Below are positions 53,293-61,906 of a stretch of DNA of 64,000 bases, piece after piece. The notes under the pieces are model-generated. The model made no database searches. It was not told the origin of the DNA and was given only the letters and a program-made list of their open reading frames with translations. This DNA comes from Vallitalea guaymasensis (lineage in GTDB: Bacteria > Bacillota > Clostridia > Lachnospirales > Vallitaleaceae), in NCBI RefSeq assembly GCF_018141425.1, contig NZ_CP058561.1:4154001-4218000 (forward strand). Direction: 5' to 3'. Each line of letters opens with the position of its first letter. Within the stretch, counting starts at the first letter, position 1. Both the position numbers and the translations under genes were made by a program.

Positions 53293-53640
53293 TTATTCTT
53301 TTTTCATTAACTTATAATTTGTAACAAATTCTAACATACTTTCTTTTTCATCTTTATTTAACAGTATTAACTTGGCTATTATATTGGATAATACTTCATC
53401 ATCTGTATTATAGGGTTGTTGAGTTTGCTTGAAAAAATCTTCTAAACTTATCCCCATAGCGGTAATAATTTTGTTTAGCATTTCAATGGAAGCGTTATTT
53501 ACCCCTCTTTCGATTCTACCAATATGTGTGGGGTCAACATTTGCTTTAAGGGCTAATTCCTCTTGGCTTAGATTTTTTGCTGTTCTAAATTGCCTTATTC
53601 TATTGCCAACAATATTTAATATGTCACTCACTTTTATCAC
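53293..53640 (-). CDS. XRE-family HTH regulator
   Basis: 115 aa. XRE/SinR-type HTH (~12-65: RIRQFRTAKNLSQEELALKANVDPTHIGRIERGVNNASIEMLNKI) and a short helical tail for dimer contact. GTG start at 53640 after AAGGA; another in-frame GTG at 53631 after GGGGTG is equally plausible. It faces away from a strong promoter and a 20-codon micro-ORF on the opposite strand. Targets unknown. Confidence 0.85.
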   Translation of the reverse strand: MIKVSDILNIVGNRIRQFRTAKNLSQEELALKANVDPTHIGRIERGVNNASIEMLNKIITAMGISLEDFFKQTQQPYNTDDEVLSNIIAKLILLNKDEKESMLEFVTNYKLMKKE

Positions 53641-53731
53641 CCCATTTTCCTTGTTTATAACTTACATATTTATGCTAGACTTAACAAGTGCATTTAATAC
53701 CTAATTTATTTTAAAATAGTGATTGAATAGC

Positions 53732-53760
53732 TTGACAAAAAAACATATTTTTCTTATACT
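53732..53760 (+). promoter_or_regulatory. Strong sigma-A promoter opposite the XRE gene
   Basis: TTGACA (53732-53737), 17 bp, TATACT (53755-53760). The predicted start of transcription is near 53767. Confidence 0.8.
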
Positions 53761-53777
53761 TGTTATGGAGAAGTGTT

Positions 53778-53840
53778 ATGTTAATAAGAAACATTGATGA
53801 AAGAGGGCAGATACCATTAGGTCGAATAATGGTATTATAA
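53778..53840 (+). CDS. Putative 20-aa micro-ORF
   Basis: ATG with GGAG 7 bp upstream; encodes MLIRNIDERGQIPLGRIMVL. The start of the transcript would fall at the GGAG, leaving a very short leader. The first half resembles the IRKIDxxGRI strand of AbrB-type proteins, but it is far too short to be one. The transcript runs to a terminator at 53885-53918. Expression as peptide is not proven. Confidence 0.35.
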   Translation: MLIRNIDERGQIPLGRIMVL

Positions 53841-53884
53841 AATTAATGTAACAATTCTCACTCCTCACACCTTAACCCACTGGA

Positions 53885-53918
53885 AGAAAGGGACAATATT
53901 AAAATCCCTTTCTTTTTA
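53885..53918 (+). terminator. Intrinsic terminator of the micro-ORF transcript
   Basis: AGAAAGGGA (53885-53893) pairs with TCCCTTTCT (53905-53913), then T-run. Confidence 0.8.
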
Positions 53919-53987
53919 CTGCATGTATATTATTAGTATTGACAAAATTCTAGATTTATTCGTATCCTATGTTATATTAAAAATAAA

Positions 53988-54029
53988 ATGAAGCTAGAGC
54001 TGTCATAAATTAAACAGCTTTAGCTTCAT
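53988..54029 (-). terminator. Terminator for the minus-strand GNAT remnant
   Basis: 16-bp stem (53988-54003 with 54014-54029) with one mismatch; on the minus strand it is followed by TTTTATTTTTAATA. Confidence 0.8.
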
Positions 54030-54071
54030 ATGTAAAAATAGCATTTTATAGTAGATTATCTATATGTTAAA

Positions 54072-54221
54072 CTATATATTCTTTTTCAAAAAGTAATACT
54101 TATGTTTTGGAGGGCACTCATCTAATACCCCAAAAACTTCATATCCATGCTTAAGGTAAAAATCTTTTGCCTGGAAATCAAAAGTATCTAAAATAACTGT
54201 CTTGAATTTGTTAAAAATTTC
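54072..54221 (-). pseudogene. GNAT acetyltransferase remnant (C-terminal 49 residues)
   Basis: The minus-strand frame, open from 54221 to the stop at 54072, encodes TVILDTFDFQAKDFYLKHGY followed by EVFGVLDECPPKHKYYFLKK. This is the typical C-terminal end of small GNAT enzymes. Upstream there is a stop codon and the hcp operator region instead of the remaining ~90 residues. Its own terminator survives. A decayed gene whose 5' part was deleted or replaced. Confidence 0.8.
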
Positions 54222-54227
54222 TCATTC

Positions 54228-54276
54228 GTAACATAAGTTACAGAATTCTAATTCACCTCATGCTATACTTTGGTCA
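54228..54276 (+). promoter_or_regulatory. hcp promoter with HcpR-type operator GTAAC-N4-GTTAC
   Basis: The perfect palindrome GTAACATAAGTTAC (54228-54241) is centred 41.5 bp before the start of transcription predicted from TATACT (54264-54269). No clear -35 is seen, as expected of an activator-dependent class II promoter. This consensus matches the HcpR site described in Clostridia, as I recall it. Confidence 0.75.
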
Positions 54277-54340
54277 GTGGTTAACAAAAAACAAAAATTA
54301 AAACATAATTAAAATAAAAATATGAAAGGTTGTGTGAACT

Positions 54341-55981
54341 ATGTTTTGTTATCAATGTCAAGAGGCTGCAAAGGGAACAGGTTGTACATTAGCAGGAGTT
54401 TGTGGCAAAAAACCAGAACTAGCTAATCTACAAGACTTACTTATCTATACTATGAAGGGACTTTCAATATTTGCTAATGAGGCTAGAAAAGTTGAGATTG
54501 ATCTTAACCAAGTGGATGAATTTATAGTAAATGGATTATTCATGACAATAACAAATGCTAATTTTGATGAAAACGCATTTTATCAGACAATAAGAGAAGG
54601 ACTAATACTAAGAGAAGGATTAAAGACTAAATTAGAAGAAAAAGGTATTGTTCTTGAAAACTTACATGATAGCGCTACATGGACAGCAGATTCAAATAGT
54701 AAAATGGAAGCGAAAGCAGACAGTGTAGTTGTAGGGGTATTGGCAACTGAAAATGAAGATGTTCGTTCATTAAGAGAATTAATAACATATGGAGTAAAAG
54801 GTATGGCTGCTTATGCACATCATGCTTATAACTTAGGTAAAGAAAATAATGAAATATATGCATTCATTACTAAAGCATTAGCTGCTACATTAGATGATAC
54901 TCTAAGTGCAGATGAGTTAGTAGCACTTACTCTTGAAACTGGAAAATATGGTGTAGATACTATGGCATTGCTTGATGAAGCTAATACTTCTACTTATGGT
55001 AATCCAGAAATAACAGAAGTAAACATAGGTGTAAGAAATAATCCTGCCATATTAATATCAGGTCATGACCTTAGCGATTTGGAACAATTATTAGAGCAGA
55101 CTAAGGGAACTGGTGTTGATGTATATACACATAGTGAGATGTTACCAGCGCATTATTACCCAGCATTCAAGAAATATGATAATTTCGTAGGAAACTATGG
55201 AAATGCTTGGTGGAAACAAAAAGAAGAATTTGAATCATTCAATGGACCAGTGTTATTTACTACTAATTGTATAGTACCTCCAAAGGCAAATCATATGGAT
55301 AGAATATATACAACTGGAGCTTCAGGATTCCCTGGATGTAAGCATATTGAAGCTGACGAGAATGGTAAAAAAGATTTCAGTGAGATTATAGAACATGCTA
55401 AGAAATTAGATTCTCCTACTGAAATTGAAACAGGGTCAATAGTTGGTGGTTTCGCACATGCTCAAGTTTTTGCACTTGCTGATAAGGTTGTTGAAGCTGT
55501 CAAATCTGGAGCAATCAAGAAATTCTTTGTAATGGCTGGTTGTGATGGAAGAATGAAGTCAAGAGATTATTATACAGATTTTGCTAAACAATTACCTGAT
55601 GATACAGTAATCCTTACAGCTGGTTGTGCAAAATATAAGTATAATAAATTACCTTTAGGTGATATAGGTGGGATTCCTAGAGTATTGGATGCTGGACAAT
55701 GTAACGATTCATATTCACTTGCTGTCATTGCTCTCAAATTAAAAGAGGTATTTGAACTTAATGATATCAATGAATTACCTATTGCATATAATATTGCATG
55801 GTATGAGCAAAAAGCGGTAATAGTGTTATTGGCTTTATTGCATCTAGGTGTGAAGAATATTCACTTAGGACCTACACTTCCTGCATTCTTATCACCAAAC
55901 GTAGCTAAAGTATTAGTAGAAACATTTGGTATCGGTGGTATTACTAACGTGGAAGATGATATAAAAATGTTCTTACAATAA
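54341..55981 (+). CDS. hcp: Hydroxylamine reductase / hybrid cluster protein
   Basis: 546 aa. N-terminal cluster Cys residues C3, C6, C15 and C21 ([19 protein letters not shown]). Downstream cluster motifs include [63 protein letters not shown] and [31 protein letters not shown]. It carries a [4Fe-4S] and the hybrid 4Fe-2S-3O cluster and detoxifies nitric oxide/hydroxylamine in anaerobes. GAAAGG ribosome site. Preceded by an HcpR-type operator. Monocistronic, with a strong terminator. Confidence 0.96.
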   Translation: MFCYQCQEAAKGTGCTLAGVCGKKPELANLQDLLIYTMKGLSIFANEARKVEIDLNQVDEFIVNGLFMTITNANFDENAFYQTIREGLILREGLKTKLEEKGIVLENLHDSATWTADSNSKMEAKADSVVVGVLATENEDVRSLRELITYGVKGMAAYAHHAYNLGKENNEIYAFITKALAATLDDTLSADELVALTLETGKYGVDTMALLDEANTSTYGNPEITEVNIGVRNNPAILISGHDLSDLEQLLEQTKGTGVDVYTHSEMLPAHYYPAFKKYDNFVGNYGNAWWKQKEEFESFNGPVLFTTNCIVPPKANHMDRIYTTGASGFPGCKHIEADENGKKDFSEIIEHAKKLDSPTEIETGSIVGGFAHAQVFALADKVVEAVKSGAIKKFFVMAGCDGRMKSRDYYTDFAKQLPDDTVILTAGCAKYKYNKLPLGDIGGIPRVLDAGQCNDSYSLAVIALKLKEVFELNDINELPIAYNIAWYEQKAVIVLLALLHLGVKNIHLGPTLPAFLSPNVAKVLVETFGIGGITNVEDDIKMFLQ

Positions 55982-56010
55982 AATATTATATAATGAAAAT
56001 ATGAAATGCT

Positions 56011-56048
56011 AAAAAGGAGATGCAGATTGATGTATCTCCTTTTTAACG
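56011..56048 (+). terminator. Intrinsic terminator of hcp
   Basis: AAAAAGGAGAT (56011-56021) pairs perfectly with ATCTCCTTTTT (56034-56044). Confidence 0.9.
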
Positions 56049-56193
56049 TTTTATATTAATGGGTGGAAGAAGATATTTATTTAACATAGTGGTGAACAAA
56101 TAAATCACATATGAATAAATTAAAGTATCTTCTATAATTATTATTCAATTCCTCACCATAGAAAATATTATTAAGAATTTTCTTTCCCCAATC

Positions 56194-56236
56194 TTGACAA
56201 ATAACAAAATTAAAGTTAGTATAGACGTATAGACGT
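56194..56236 (+). promoter_or_regulatory. Promoter of the GlpA-like operon with ATAGACGT direct repeat
   Basis: TTGACA (56194-56199), 17 bp, TAGTAT (56217-56222). Right at the -10 is a direct repeat ATAGACGT (56221-56228 and 56229-56236), a candidate operator. Confidence 0.55.
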
Positions 56237-56303
56237 CCAGTTGGGAAATGTTTGGAAGATTAATATTAATTAAATCTAAGTGTCAAATGAATGGAGAGAG
56301 GTC

Positions 56304-58052
56304 ATGAAAGATAAGATTATAAAAGCCATAAAAAGTGTAAAAGAACTTTCTTGTTATGATATAGGCATAGAAATCTCATCTGACAAAATTGTTACTCTGA
56401 CAGGGGAAGTTGATGAATGGCAGCATGTAGTAGATATTGGTCATATTGTTGCAAAAGTAAAAGGTGTTAATAATGTGGTGAACGATATAACAGCACGGGG
56501 GATAACTATACCACAAAAAGATAATAGCCAAAAAATCAAAAAGACTCTGCAAGAGAATGTACATAAGAAATGCGATATCTTAATAATAGGCGCAGGGATC
56601 TGTGGCTGTGCAATTGCAAGAGAATTATCCAAATACAATCTAAGCACAATAATAGTTGAAAAGAACAGTGATATAGCAGAAGAAGCAACAAAAGCCAATA
56701 ATGGTAATATTCATCCAGGGGTTCTAGCTAAACCTGGGACTTTAAAAGCAAAACTCAATCTAAGAGGCAATGAATTATATACAAAGCTGTCTGAAGACCT
56801 TAATTTTAAACTAATAAGATCTGGTTCCTTAAACGTTGTTTATGATAAAAGTGAATGGAGAAAGATGTTAGGACTCAAGTTCCTAAAAAAATCTAAACTA
56901 GGATATCTAGTTAAGCCAGCGAGACAATTTATGAAAGTTCCTGGACTAGAATGGTTGGATAAAGAAGAGGTCAATAAATTAGAACCAAACCTAAAAGGTG
57001 AGCCTATTGGAGGATTTTTAATGTCCACAATGGGATTGGTTGAACCTTATGAAGTATGTATAGCCTTTGCAGAAAATGCAGTCCAGAATGGGGTAACATT
57101 CATGTTGGATACAGAAGTCCTAGATGTACTGACAGAAGACGGAAAGACTAAAGGGGTAATAACCAATAAATGCATCATTGAAAGTAAATATGTCATTAAT
57201 TGTGCTGGAGTATATACAGATAACATAGCTGAGATGGCTGGAGACAGATTTTTTACAATTCATCCTAGAAGAGGTGCCATAGCCATATTTGATAAGAATA
57301 GAAAAGGTTTCTTTAACAGACCAGCTGGAACAAGAAGTGGACGAAGTAAAAGTACTAACTCAAAAGGCGGTGGAGCTTGTGTAACGCCAGAAGGAAATCT
57401 ATTATGGGGACCAACTGCTACAGAGATTCCATCTAAAGAAGATAAGTCAGTAGAAGCTAGTGATATGGATTATATAATAAAATTAGGTCAGCGTGTTACA
57501 GATGAAGTCAAGAAATCAGAAGTAATCACTTTTTTTGCAGGTATCAGAGCGGCAGATTATAAAGAAGATTTTATAATAGGTATGTCAAAAAAAGTAAAAG
57601 GGTTTATCAATGTAGCAGGAATACAATCACCTGGGTTAGCATCGGCACCTGCAATAGCAGAAATGGTTGGAGGAATAATAAAAGATGATATGGGGGATAT
57701 GCCTCTAAATAAAAACTTTAATCCAGTTAGGAAACCTAAGGTACAATTCAGGGACTTATCCCATGAAGAACAAGATGAACTAATAAAGATGAATCCCAAA
57801 TACGGGAATATAATATGTAGATGTGAGCTAATAACCGAAGGAGAAATATTAGATGCTATACATTCTGAAATACCAGCAACAACTATAGATGCTATAAAAC
57901 GTAGAACAAGAGCTGGAATGGGTAGATGCCAAGGTGGTTTTTGTGGTCCTAGAGTATTAGAAATACTTGCTAGGGAGTTGAAAAAAGAACCTACAGAAAT
58001 AACTCTAAAAGGTTCAGATTCATATGTCCTAGATAAAAACAGTAGAGTGTAA
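56304..58052 (+). CDS. BON-GlpA-like FAD oxidoreductase with C-terminal [2Fe-2S] (BFD) domain
   Basis: 582 aa. Residues ~1-70 match a BON-type domain (IKAIKSVKELSCYDIGIEISSDKIVTLTGEVDEWQHVVDIGHIVAKVKGVNNVVNDI), which is unusual in this family. An FAD/NAD(P) Rossmann region (DILIIGAGICGCAIARELSKYNLSTIIVEK, ~93) leads into a GlpA/GlpD-like body (EEATKANNGNIHPGVL, GFLMSTMGLVEPYEVCIAFAENAVQNG, FFAGIRAADYKEDFIIG). The C-terminal BFD-like [2Fe-2S] motif is ICRCELITEGEI...RRTRAGMGRCQGGFCGPR (~525-555). Probably oxidises glycerol 3-phosphate anaerobically with the next two gene products. Confidence 0.8.
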   Translation: MKDKIIKAIKSVKELSCYDIGIEISSDKIVTLTGEVDEWQHVVDIGHIVAKVKGVNNVVNDITARGITIPQKDNSQKIKKTLQENVHKKCDILIIGAGICGCAIARELSKYNLSTIIVEKNSDIAEEATKANNGNIHPGVLAKPGTLKAKLNLRGNELYTKLSEDLNFKLIRSGSLNVVYDKSEWRKMLGLKFLKKSKLGYLVKPARQFMKVPGLEWLDKEEVNKLEPNLKGEPIGGFLMSTMGLVEPYEVCIAFAENAVQNGVTFMLDTEVLDVLTEDGKTKGVITNKCIIESKYVINCAGVYTDNIAEMAGDRFFTIHPRRGAIAIFDKNRKGFFNRPAGTRSGRSKSTNSKGGGACVTPEGNLLWGPTATEIPSKEDKSVEASDMDYIIKLGQRVTDEVKKSEVITFFAGIRAADYKEDFIIGMSKKVKGFINVAGIQSPGLASAPAIAEMVGGIIKDDMGDMPLNKNFNPVRKPKVQFRDLSHEEQDELIKMNPKYGNIICRCELITEGEILDAIHSEIPATTIDAIKRRTRAGMGRCQGGFCGPRVLEILARELKKEPTEITLKGSDSYVLDKNSRV

Positions 58053-58069
58053 TGGAAAGGAGGGATTAG

Positions 58070-59332
58070 ATGAAATATATTGAAACAGACGTAGCTGTTA
58101 TCGGTGGCGGACCAGCTGGGTTAGCAGCGGCTACAGAAGCTAAGAGACAAGGCGTAGAAAATGTACTTATAATTGAAAGAGATGTAGAATTAGGCGGAAT
58201 CTTACAGCAATGCATACATGATGGGTTCGGATTGCATAGATTTGGAAAAAGATTATCCGGTTGTGAGTATGCTGAGAATTTTATAGAAGAAGTAGATAAT
58301 CAAGATATAGATGTAAAGATAAAAACTATAGTCTTAGAAATAACTAAAGAAAAGATAATATATGCAATGAATGAGTCTGAAGGCATGATGAGAATAAAAT
58401 GTGGAGCAATCATCCTTGCCATGGGATGTAGAGAAAGAACCCGTTCCCAAGTATTTATATGGGGTACAAGACCAAGTGGTGTACTTACGGCAGGTACTGT
58501 ACAGAGATATATAAATATGGAAGGATATCTCCCAGGTAAAAAAGCAGTAATTCTTGGTTCAGGTGATATTGGACTTATTATGGCAAGAAGAATGACACTT
58601 GAAGGTATTAAGGTAGAAGGTGTCTATGAGCTAATGAGTTCTCCAGGAGGATTAACACGAAATATCTGTCAATGCTTGGATGATTATAATATACCAATGC
58701 ACCTGTCAACAACAGTTGTAAGAATACATGGTAACAAGAAATTGGAAGGTGTGACAGTAGCCCAGGTAGATAATAATAGAAATCCTATAAAGGGTACAGA
58801 AAAATACATTGAATGCGATTTATTGGTTCTTGCAGTTGGATTAATACCTGAAAATGAATTGTCTAGAAAACTGGAAGTCAAGATTGATCCAAGAACAAAA
58901 GGACCAGTGGTAGACGAAAGTTTCATGACATCAGTTGAAGGTGTTTTTGCTGCTGGAAATGTAGTGACGGTATTTGATTTAGTAGATTATGTATCCATAA
59001 CGGGAGAGATAGCAGGTCGTGGAGCAGCTAGATATCTGGAAGGGAATCTTAATCTGAAAGATGAATATCAATCAGTTGTTCCTGGTGAAAACGTTAATTT
59101 TGTAGTACCACAGATAATCAGGAAAAACAACTTGGAAGAACAGCTTCCTATATATTTTAGAGTTAAGCAGAAAGAGAAAAAAGTTAAAGTGATTGGTGAA
59201 ATTGACGGAGAGATTTGTTTGGATAAAAAACATGTCGTAGTATTACCACCTGAAATGATTGTTGAAAATATAAAAAGTGAAAAAATCAAGTCAAGTAATA
59301 ATGAGTTGACCATTAGTGTAAAGGTGGGGTAG
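58070..59332 (+). CDS. FAD/NAD-dependent oxidoreductase (GlpB-like partner)
   Basis: 420 aa. FAD fold GGGPAGLAAATEAKRQGVENVLIIERDVELGGILQQCIHDGFGLHRFGK (start), CRERTRSQVFIWGTRPSGVLTAGTVQRYIN, NAD part GSGDIGLIMARRMTLEGIKV (~166), FAD-closing VEGVFAAGNVVTVFDLVDYVS (~290). Such proteins follow the GlpA-like subunit in Firmicutes and pass electrons on. GGAGGG ribosome site, 17 bp after the preceding gene. Confidence 0.87.
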   Translation: MKYIETDVAVIGGGPAGLAAATEAKRQGVENVLIIERDVELGGILQQCIHDGFGLHRFGKRLSGCEYAENFIEEVDNQDIDVKIKTIVLEITKEKIIYAMNESEGMMRIKCGAIILAMGCRERTRSQVFIWGTRPSGVLTAGTVQRYINMEGYLPGKKAVILGSGDIGLIMARRMTLEGIKVEGVYELMSSPGGLTRNICQCLDDYNIPMHLSTTVVRIHGNKKLEGVTVAQVDNNRNPIKGTEKYIECDLLVLAVGLIPENELSRKLEVKIDPRTKGPVVDESFMTSVEGVFAAGNVVTVFDLVDYVSITGEIAGRGAARYLEGNLNLKDEYQSVVPGENVNFVVPQIIRKNNLEEQLPIYFRVKQKEKKVKVIGEIDGEICLDKKHVVVLPPEMIVENIKSEKIKSSNNELTISVKVG

Positions 59333-59335
59333 ATT

Positions 59336-59698
59336 ATGAAAAAAGAATTTACATGTATTGTTTGTCCTATGAGTTGCCATCTGACTGTTTATCAAGAAGG
59401 AGATAATATAATTGTAGAAGGAAATACTTGCAATAGAGGTAAGGTGTTCGGTGAAAACGAATATGTTAATCCTAAAAGAATGTTGACAACTACAGTAAAA
59501 ATAGATGGAAGTCATTTGAAAAGATTGCCAGTAATCAGTAATGATGAGATACCAAAAAGTAAAATATTTGAATGTGTCAATGAATTGTACAAAATGACAG
59601 TTAGAGCACCAATTAATAGAGGGGATATTATAATAAAGGATATATGTAATACAAATGTAGATATTGTAGCATCTAGAAGTATAGCAAAAATATCTTAG
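59336..59698 (+). CDS. DUF1667 iron-sulfur-type protein
   Basis: 120 aa. CIVCPMSCHLTVYQEG with later TCNRGKVFGENEYVNPKRMLTTTV, the four-Cys pattern (CxxC...C, here C7, C10, C14 and C35) of DUF1667, likely an FeS-binding small electron carrier. It is the usual third partner of the GlpA/GlpB-like pair. 3 bp after the preceding stop, GGGG site. Last gene of the operon. Confidence 0.88.
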   Translation: MKKEFTCIVCPMSCHLTVYQEGDNIIVEGNTCNRGKVFGENEYVNPKRMLTTTVKIDGSHLKRLPVISNDEIPKSKIFECVNELYKMTVRAPINRGDIIIKDICNTNVDIVASRSIAKIS

Positions 59699-59725
59699 CA
59701 TAATTAAAAAAATCATTAACTATAA

Positions 59726-59772
59726 AAATCACGATTCTTAGTTCAGTATGAGAATCGTGATTTTTTTTATAA
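59726..59772 (+). terminator. Intrinsic terminator of the GlpA-like operon
   Basis: AAATCACGATTCT (59726-59738) pairs perfectly with AGAATCGTGATTT (59751-59763), then T-run. Confidence 0.92.
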
Positions 59773-59916
59773 ATATATATCAAAAAAAGTAAAAATTATC
59801 ATGTTAATATCAAGTAATTTAAAGTAGAATATAAATAGGCTTTAAATATATATTTTTACCAGTAATATTTACAAAAGTATAGCTTCTGATGAATTGAAGG
59901 AATAGGAGATGATGTA

Positions 59917-61344
59917 ATGGAAGCTAGTAGACCTAATTTTGTTTTTATATTTCCAGATCAATGGAGAGGTGATTGTTTAGGAAAAGATGATAACCCTATT
60001 ATAGAGACGCCTTACTTGGATGCTCTGGCATCTGAAGGAGTAATGTTCAATCATGCTTATGCAGCTGCACCTAGTTGTATTCCAGCTAGAGCATGTCTTG
60101 CAACAGGGCAGACTCCGTCAACTTGCGGCAGACCAGGATATAGGGATGGCATCCCTTGGAGATATGAACATACATTAATGAAGGAGCTTCGTGATGGAGG
60201 CTATCATACAATGTGTGTAGGAAAGACACATTTTTATCCACAAAGGGTAAGATTAGGGTTTGAGGAACTCAGATTGTATGACCCGCAGGAGAAGTTAGGT
60301 GATGTTAAGAGCGATTATCATCGCTGGCTTGAAAAAGAAACCAATGGGAAAGTAAAAGACCCAGCAATAGAGTGGAATAATAATACATGGATGAGGTATA
60401 GTTGGGAAGCAGACGAATATCTTCATCCTACTAATTGGACTACTGATAATGCAATAGAAATGCTTGAAAACAGAGATCCCCACAGACCATTTTTTATACA
60501 AATAGGATACCACAGACCTCATTCACCATATGATCCACCAAAATATTATTATGATCTGTATAAAGACAAGGAATTGCCACCTATTCCAGTGGGGGATTGG
60601 GCAAAAAAAGAAAATAGTAGAGAAATAGAGGAAGTTGATTCTTTTAGAGGGGAATTACCTGATTATCTGTTAGATAGGATGCGAAGAGCATATTACGGCT
60701 CAATTACTCATATTGATGCCCAAATAGGACGCTTGATTTTCTGGCTGAAGAAAAATAGGTTATATGATAATACATACATAATCTTTTGCTCCGATCATGG
60801 AGATTTGATGGGTGACCATCTATCATTCAGAAAAGTAACTCCAATGGAAGGTTCTGCAAGGATTCCTTTTATAATAAGAACCCCTGAAAGTAAGATAACA
60901 GGAAAAAGAACACTTCCTGTTACCCATATGGACATTATGCCTACAATACTTGAAGCAGCCAAACTAAAAATACCAGAAGAAGTAGAAGGTATAAGTCTTT
61001 TATCTGCATTAGAAGGAAAAGATGAAAAAACTAGAACATTTATACATGGAGAACATAGTTTTGTTAGTAAGAATATGGTTGAAGGATGGCAATTTGTTAC
61101 TGATGGAAAAGAAAAATATATATGGGAAAGTTATTCAGGAAAAGAGTATTTCTTTGATTTAGAAAACGACCCTAATGAAATGAAAAATATTATTAATGAT
61201 GAAAAGCAACATGATAAGATTCAGTTATGGAAGAATCTTATGATTGATACATTAAAAGAACGTAAAGAAGACGGATTGGTAGAAGATGGCAAATTAGTAT
61301 CAGGCAGATATGCTCCAGAAGTAAGAGAATATCTATGTAAATAA
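59917..61344 (+). CDS. Sulfatase (formylglycine-dependent, Cys type)
   Basis: 475 aa. Metal ligand near FVFIFPDQWRGD (N-terminus), active-site APSCIPARACLATG (~C52, C-x-P-x-R) whose Cys is converted to formylglycine by an anaerobic maturase. Further blocks are HTLMKELRDGGYHTMCVGKTHFYPQ, HRPHSPYDPPKYYY, and IIFCSDHGDLMGDHLSFRK (Asp/His metal site). No signal peptide: cytosolic, so it acts on imported sulfated oligosaccharides. Its maturase is not in the window. ATAGGAG upstream of the ATG. Confidence 0.92.
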   Translation: MEASRPNFVFIFPDQWRGDCLGKDDNPIIETPYLDALASEGVMFNHAYAAAPSCIPARACLATGQTPSTCGRPGYRDGIPWRYEHTLMKELRDGGYHTMCVGKTHFYPQRVRLGFEELRLYDPQEKLGDVKSDYHRWLEKETNGKVKDPAIEWNNNTWMRYSWEADEYLHPTNWTTDNAIEMLENRDPHRPFFIQIGYHRPHSPYDPPKYYYDLYKDKELPPIPVGDWAKKENSREIEEVDSFRGELPDYLLDRMRRAYYGSITHIDAQIGRLIFWLKKNRLYDNTYIIFCSDHGDLMGDHLSFRKVTPMEGSARIPFIIRTPESKITGKRTLPVTHMDIMPTILEAAKLKIPEEVEGISLLSALEGKDEKTRTFIHGEHSFVSKNMVEGWQFVTDGKEKYIWESYSGKEYFFDLENDPNEMKNIINDEKQHDKIQLWKNLMIDTLKERKEDGLVEDGKLVSGRYAPEVREYLCK

Positions 61345-61368
61345 AACATGTCAATAAATGGACATGAA

Positions 61369-61396
61369 AAAAAGAAGGTAATATACCTTCTTTTTA
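61369..61396. terminator. Bidirectional terminator between the sulfatase and cold-shock genes
   Basis: AAAAAGAAGGTA (61369-61380) pairs with TACCTTCTTTTT (61384-61395). A second small hairpin CATGTC/GACATG lies just upstream at 61347-61366. Confidence 0.8.
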
Positions 61397-61409
61397 TTTC
61401 GTTCATTTA

Positions 61410-61610
61410 TTATAGCTTAACTACATTCTCTGCTTGAGGTCCTCTAGCGCCTTCGACAACTTCGAATTCAACTTTTTGGCCTTCTTCTAGAGTTTTAAAT
61501 CCATCACCTTGAATTGCAGAAAAATGTACAAATACATCATCTTCACCTTCAACACAAATGAATCCAAATCCTTTTTCGCTGTTAAACCATTTTACGATAC
61601 CTGTTTTCAT
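61410..61610 (-). CDS. Cold-shock protein (CspA family)
   Basis: 66 aa, the standard size. RNP motifs [21 protein letters not shown] and the family end [14 protein letters not shown] (single-stranded nucleic-acid binding). [18 protein letters not shown] is the typical start. GGAGG lies upstream of the ATG. RNA chaperone; usually strongly expressed. A TTGACA at about 61675-61680 (minus strand) could be its -35. Confidence 0.97.
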   Translation of the reverse strand: MKTGIVKWFNSEKGFGFICVEGEDDVFVHFSAIQGDGFKTLEEGQKVEFEVVEGARGPQAENVVKL

Positions 61611-61906
61611 TAAAACATCCTCCGAAATAAAATTATTTGTAATTCTTTACTAATATAGACTATCATATACAGCGAGAAATGTCAAATTTTATTTTAAAAA
61701 GAATTAATATTTTTATTCAATAAACATAAAATTTTATGATTTTATTTTAGTTTTCAGTGTAATTTTACCATGAAAATATCATTTTATAGAATTATTTGGT
61801 TTTGTATGGTAATATTTACCTTAAATATACATAAATATTACCATACTGATTATAAGAACAATAATAAATTAACTTTTTTAAAATATATTTGGCATATTCT
61901 AATGTA
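61611..61906. other. Intergenic region between the cold-shock gene and gltD
   Basis: The left part is the 5' region of the cold-shock gene. A perfect 15-bp inverted repeat (61804-61818 with 61832-61846) lies 61 bp past the gltD stop and may end its transcript; T-run poor. Nothing else is seen. Confidence 0.5.
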
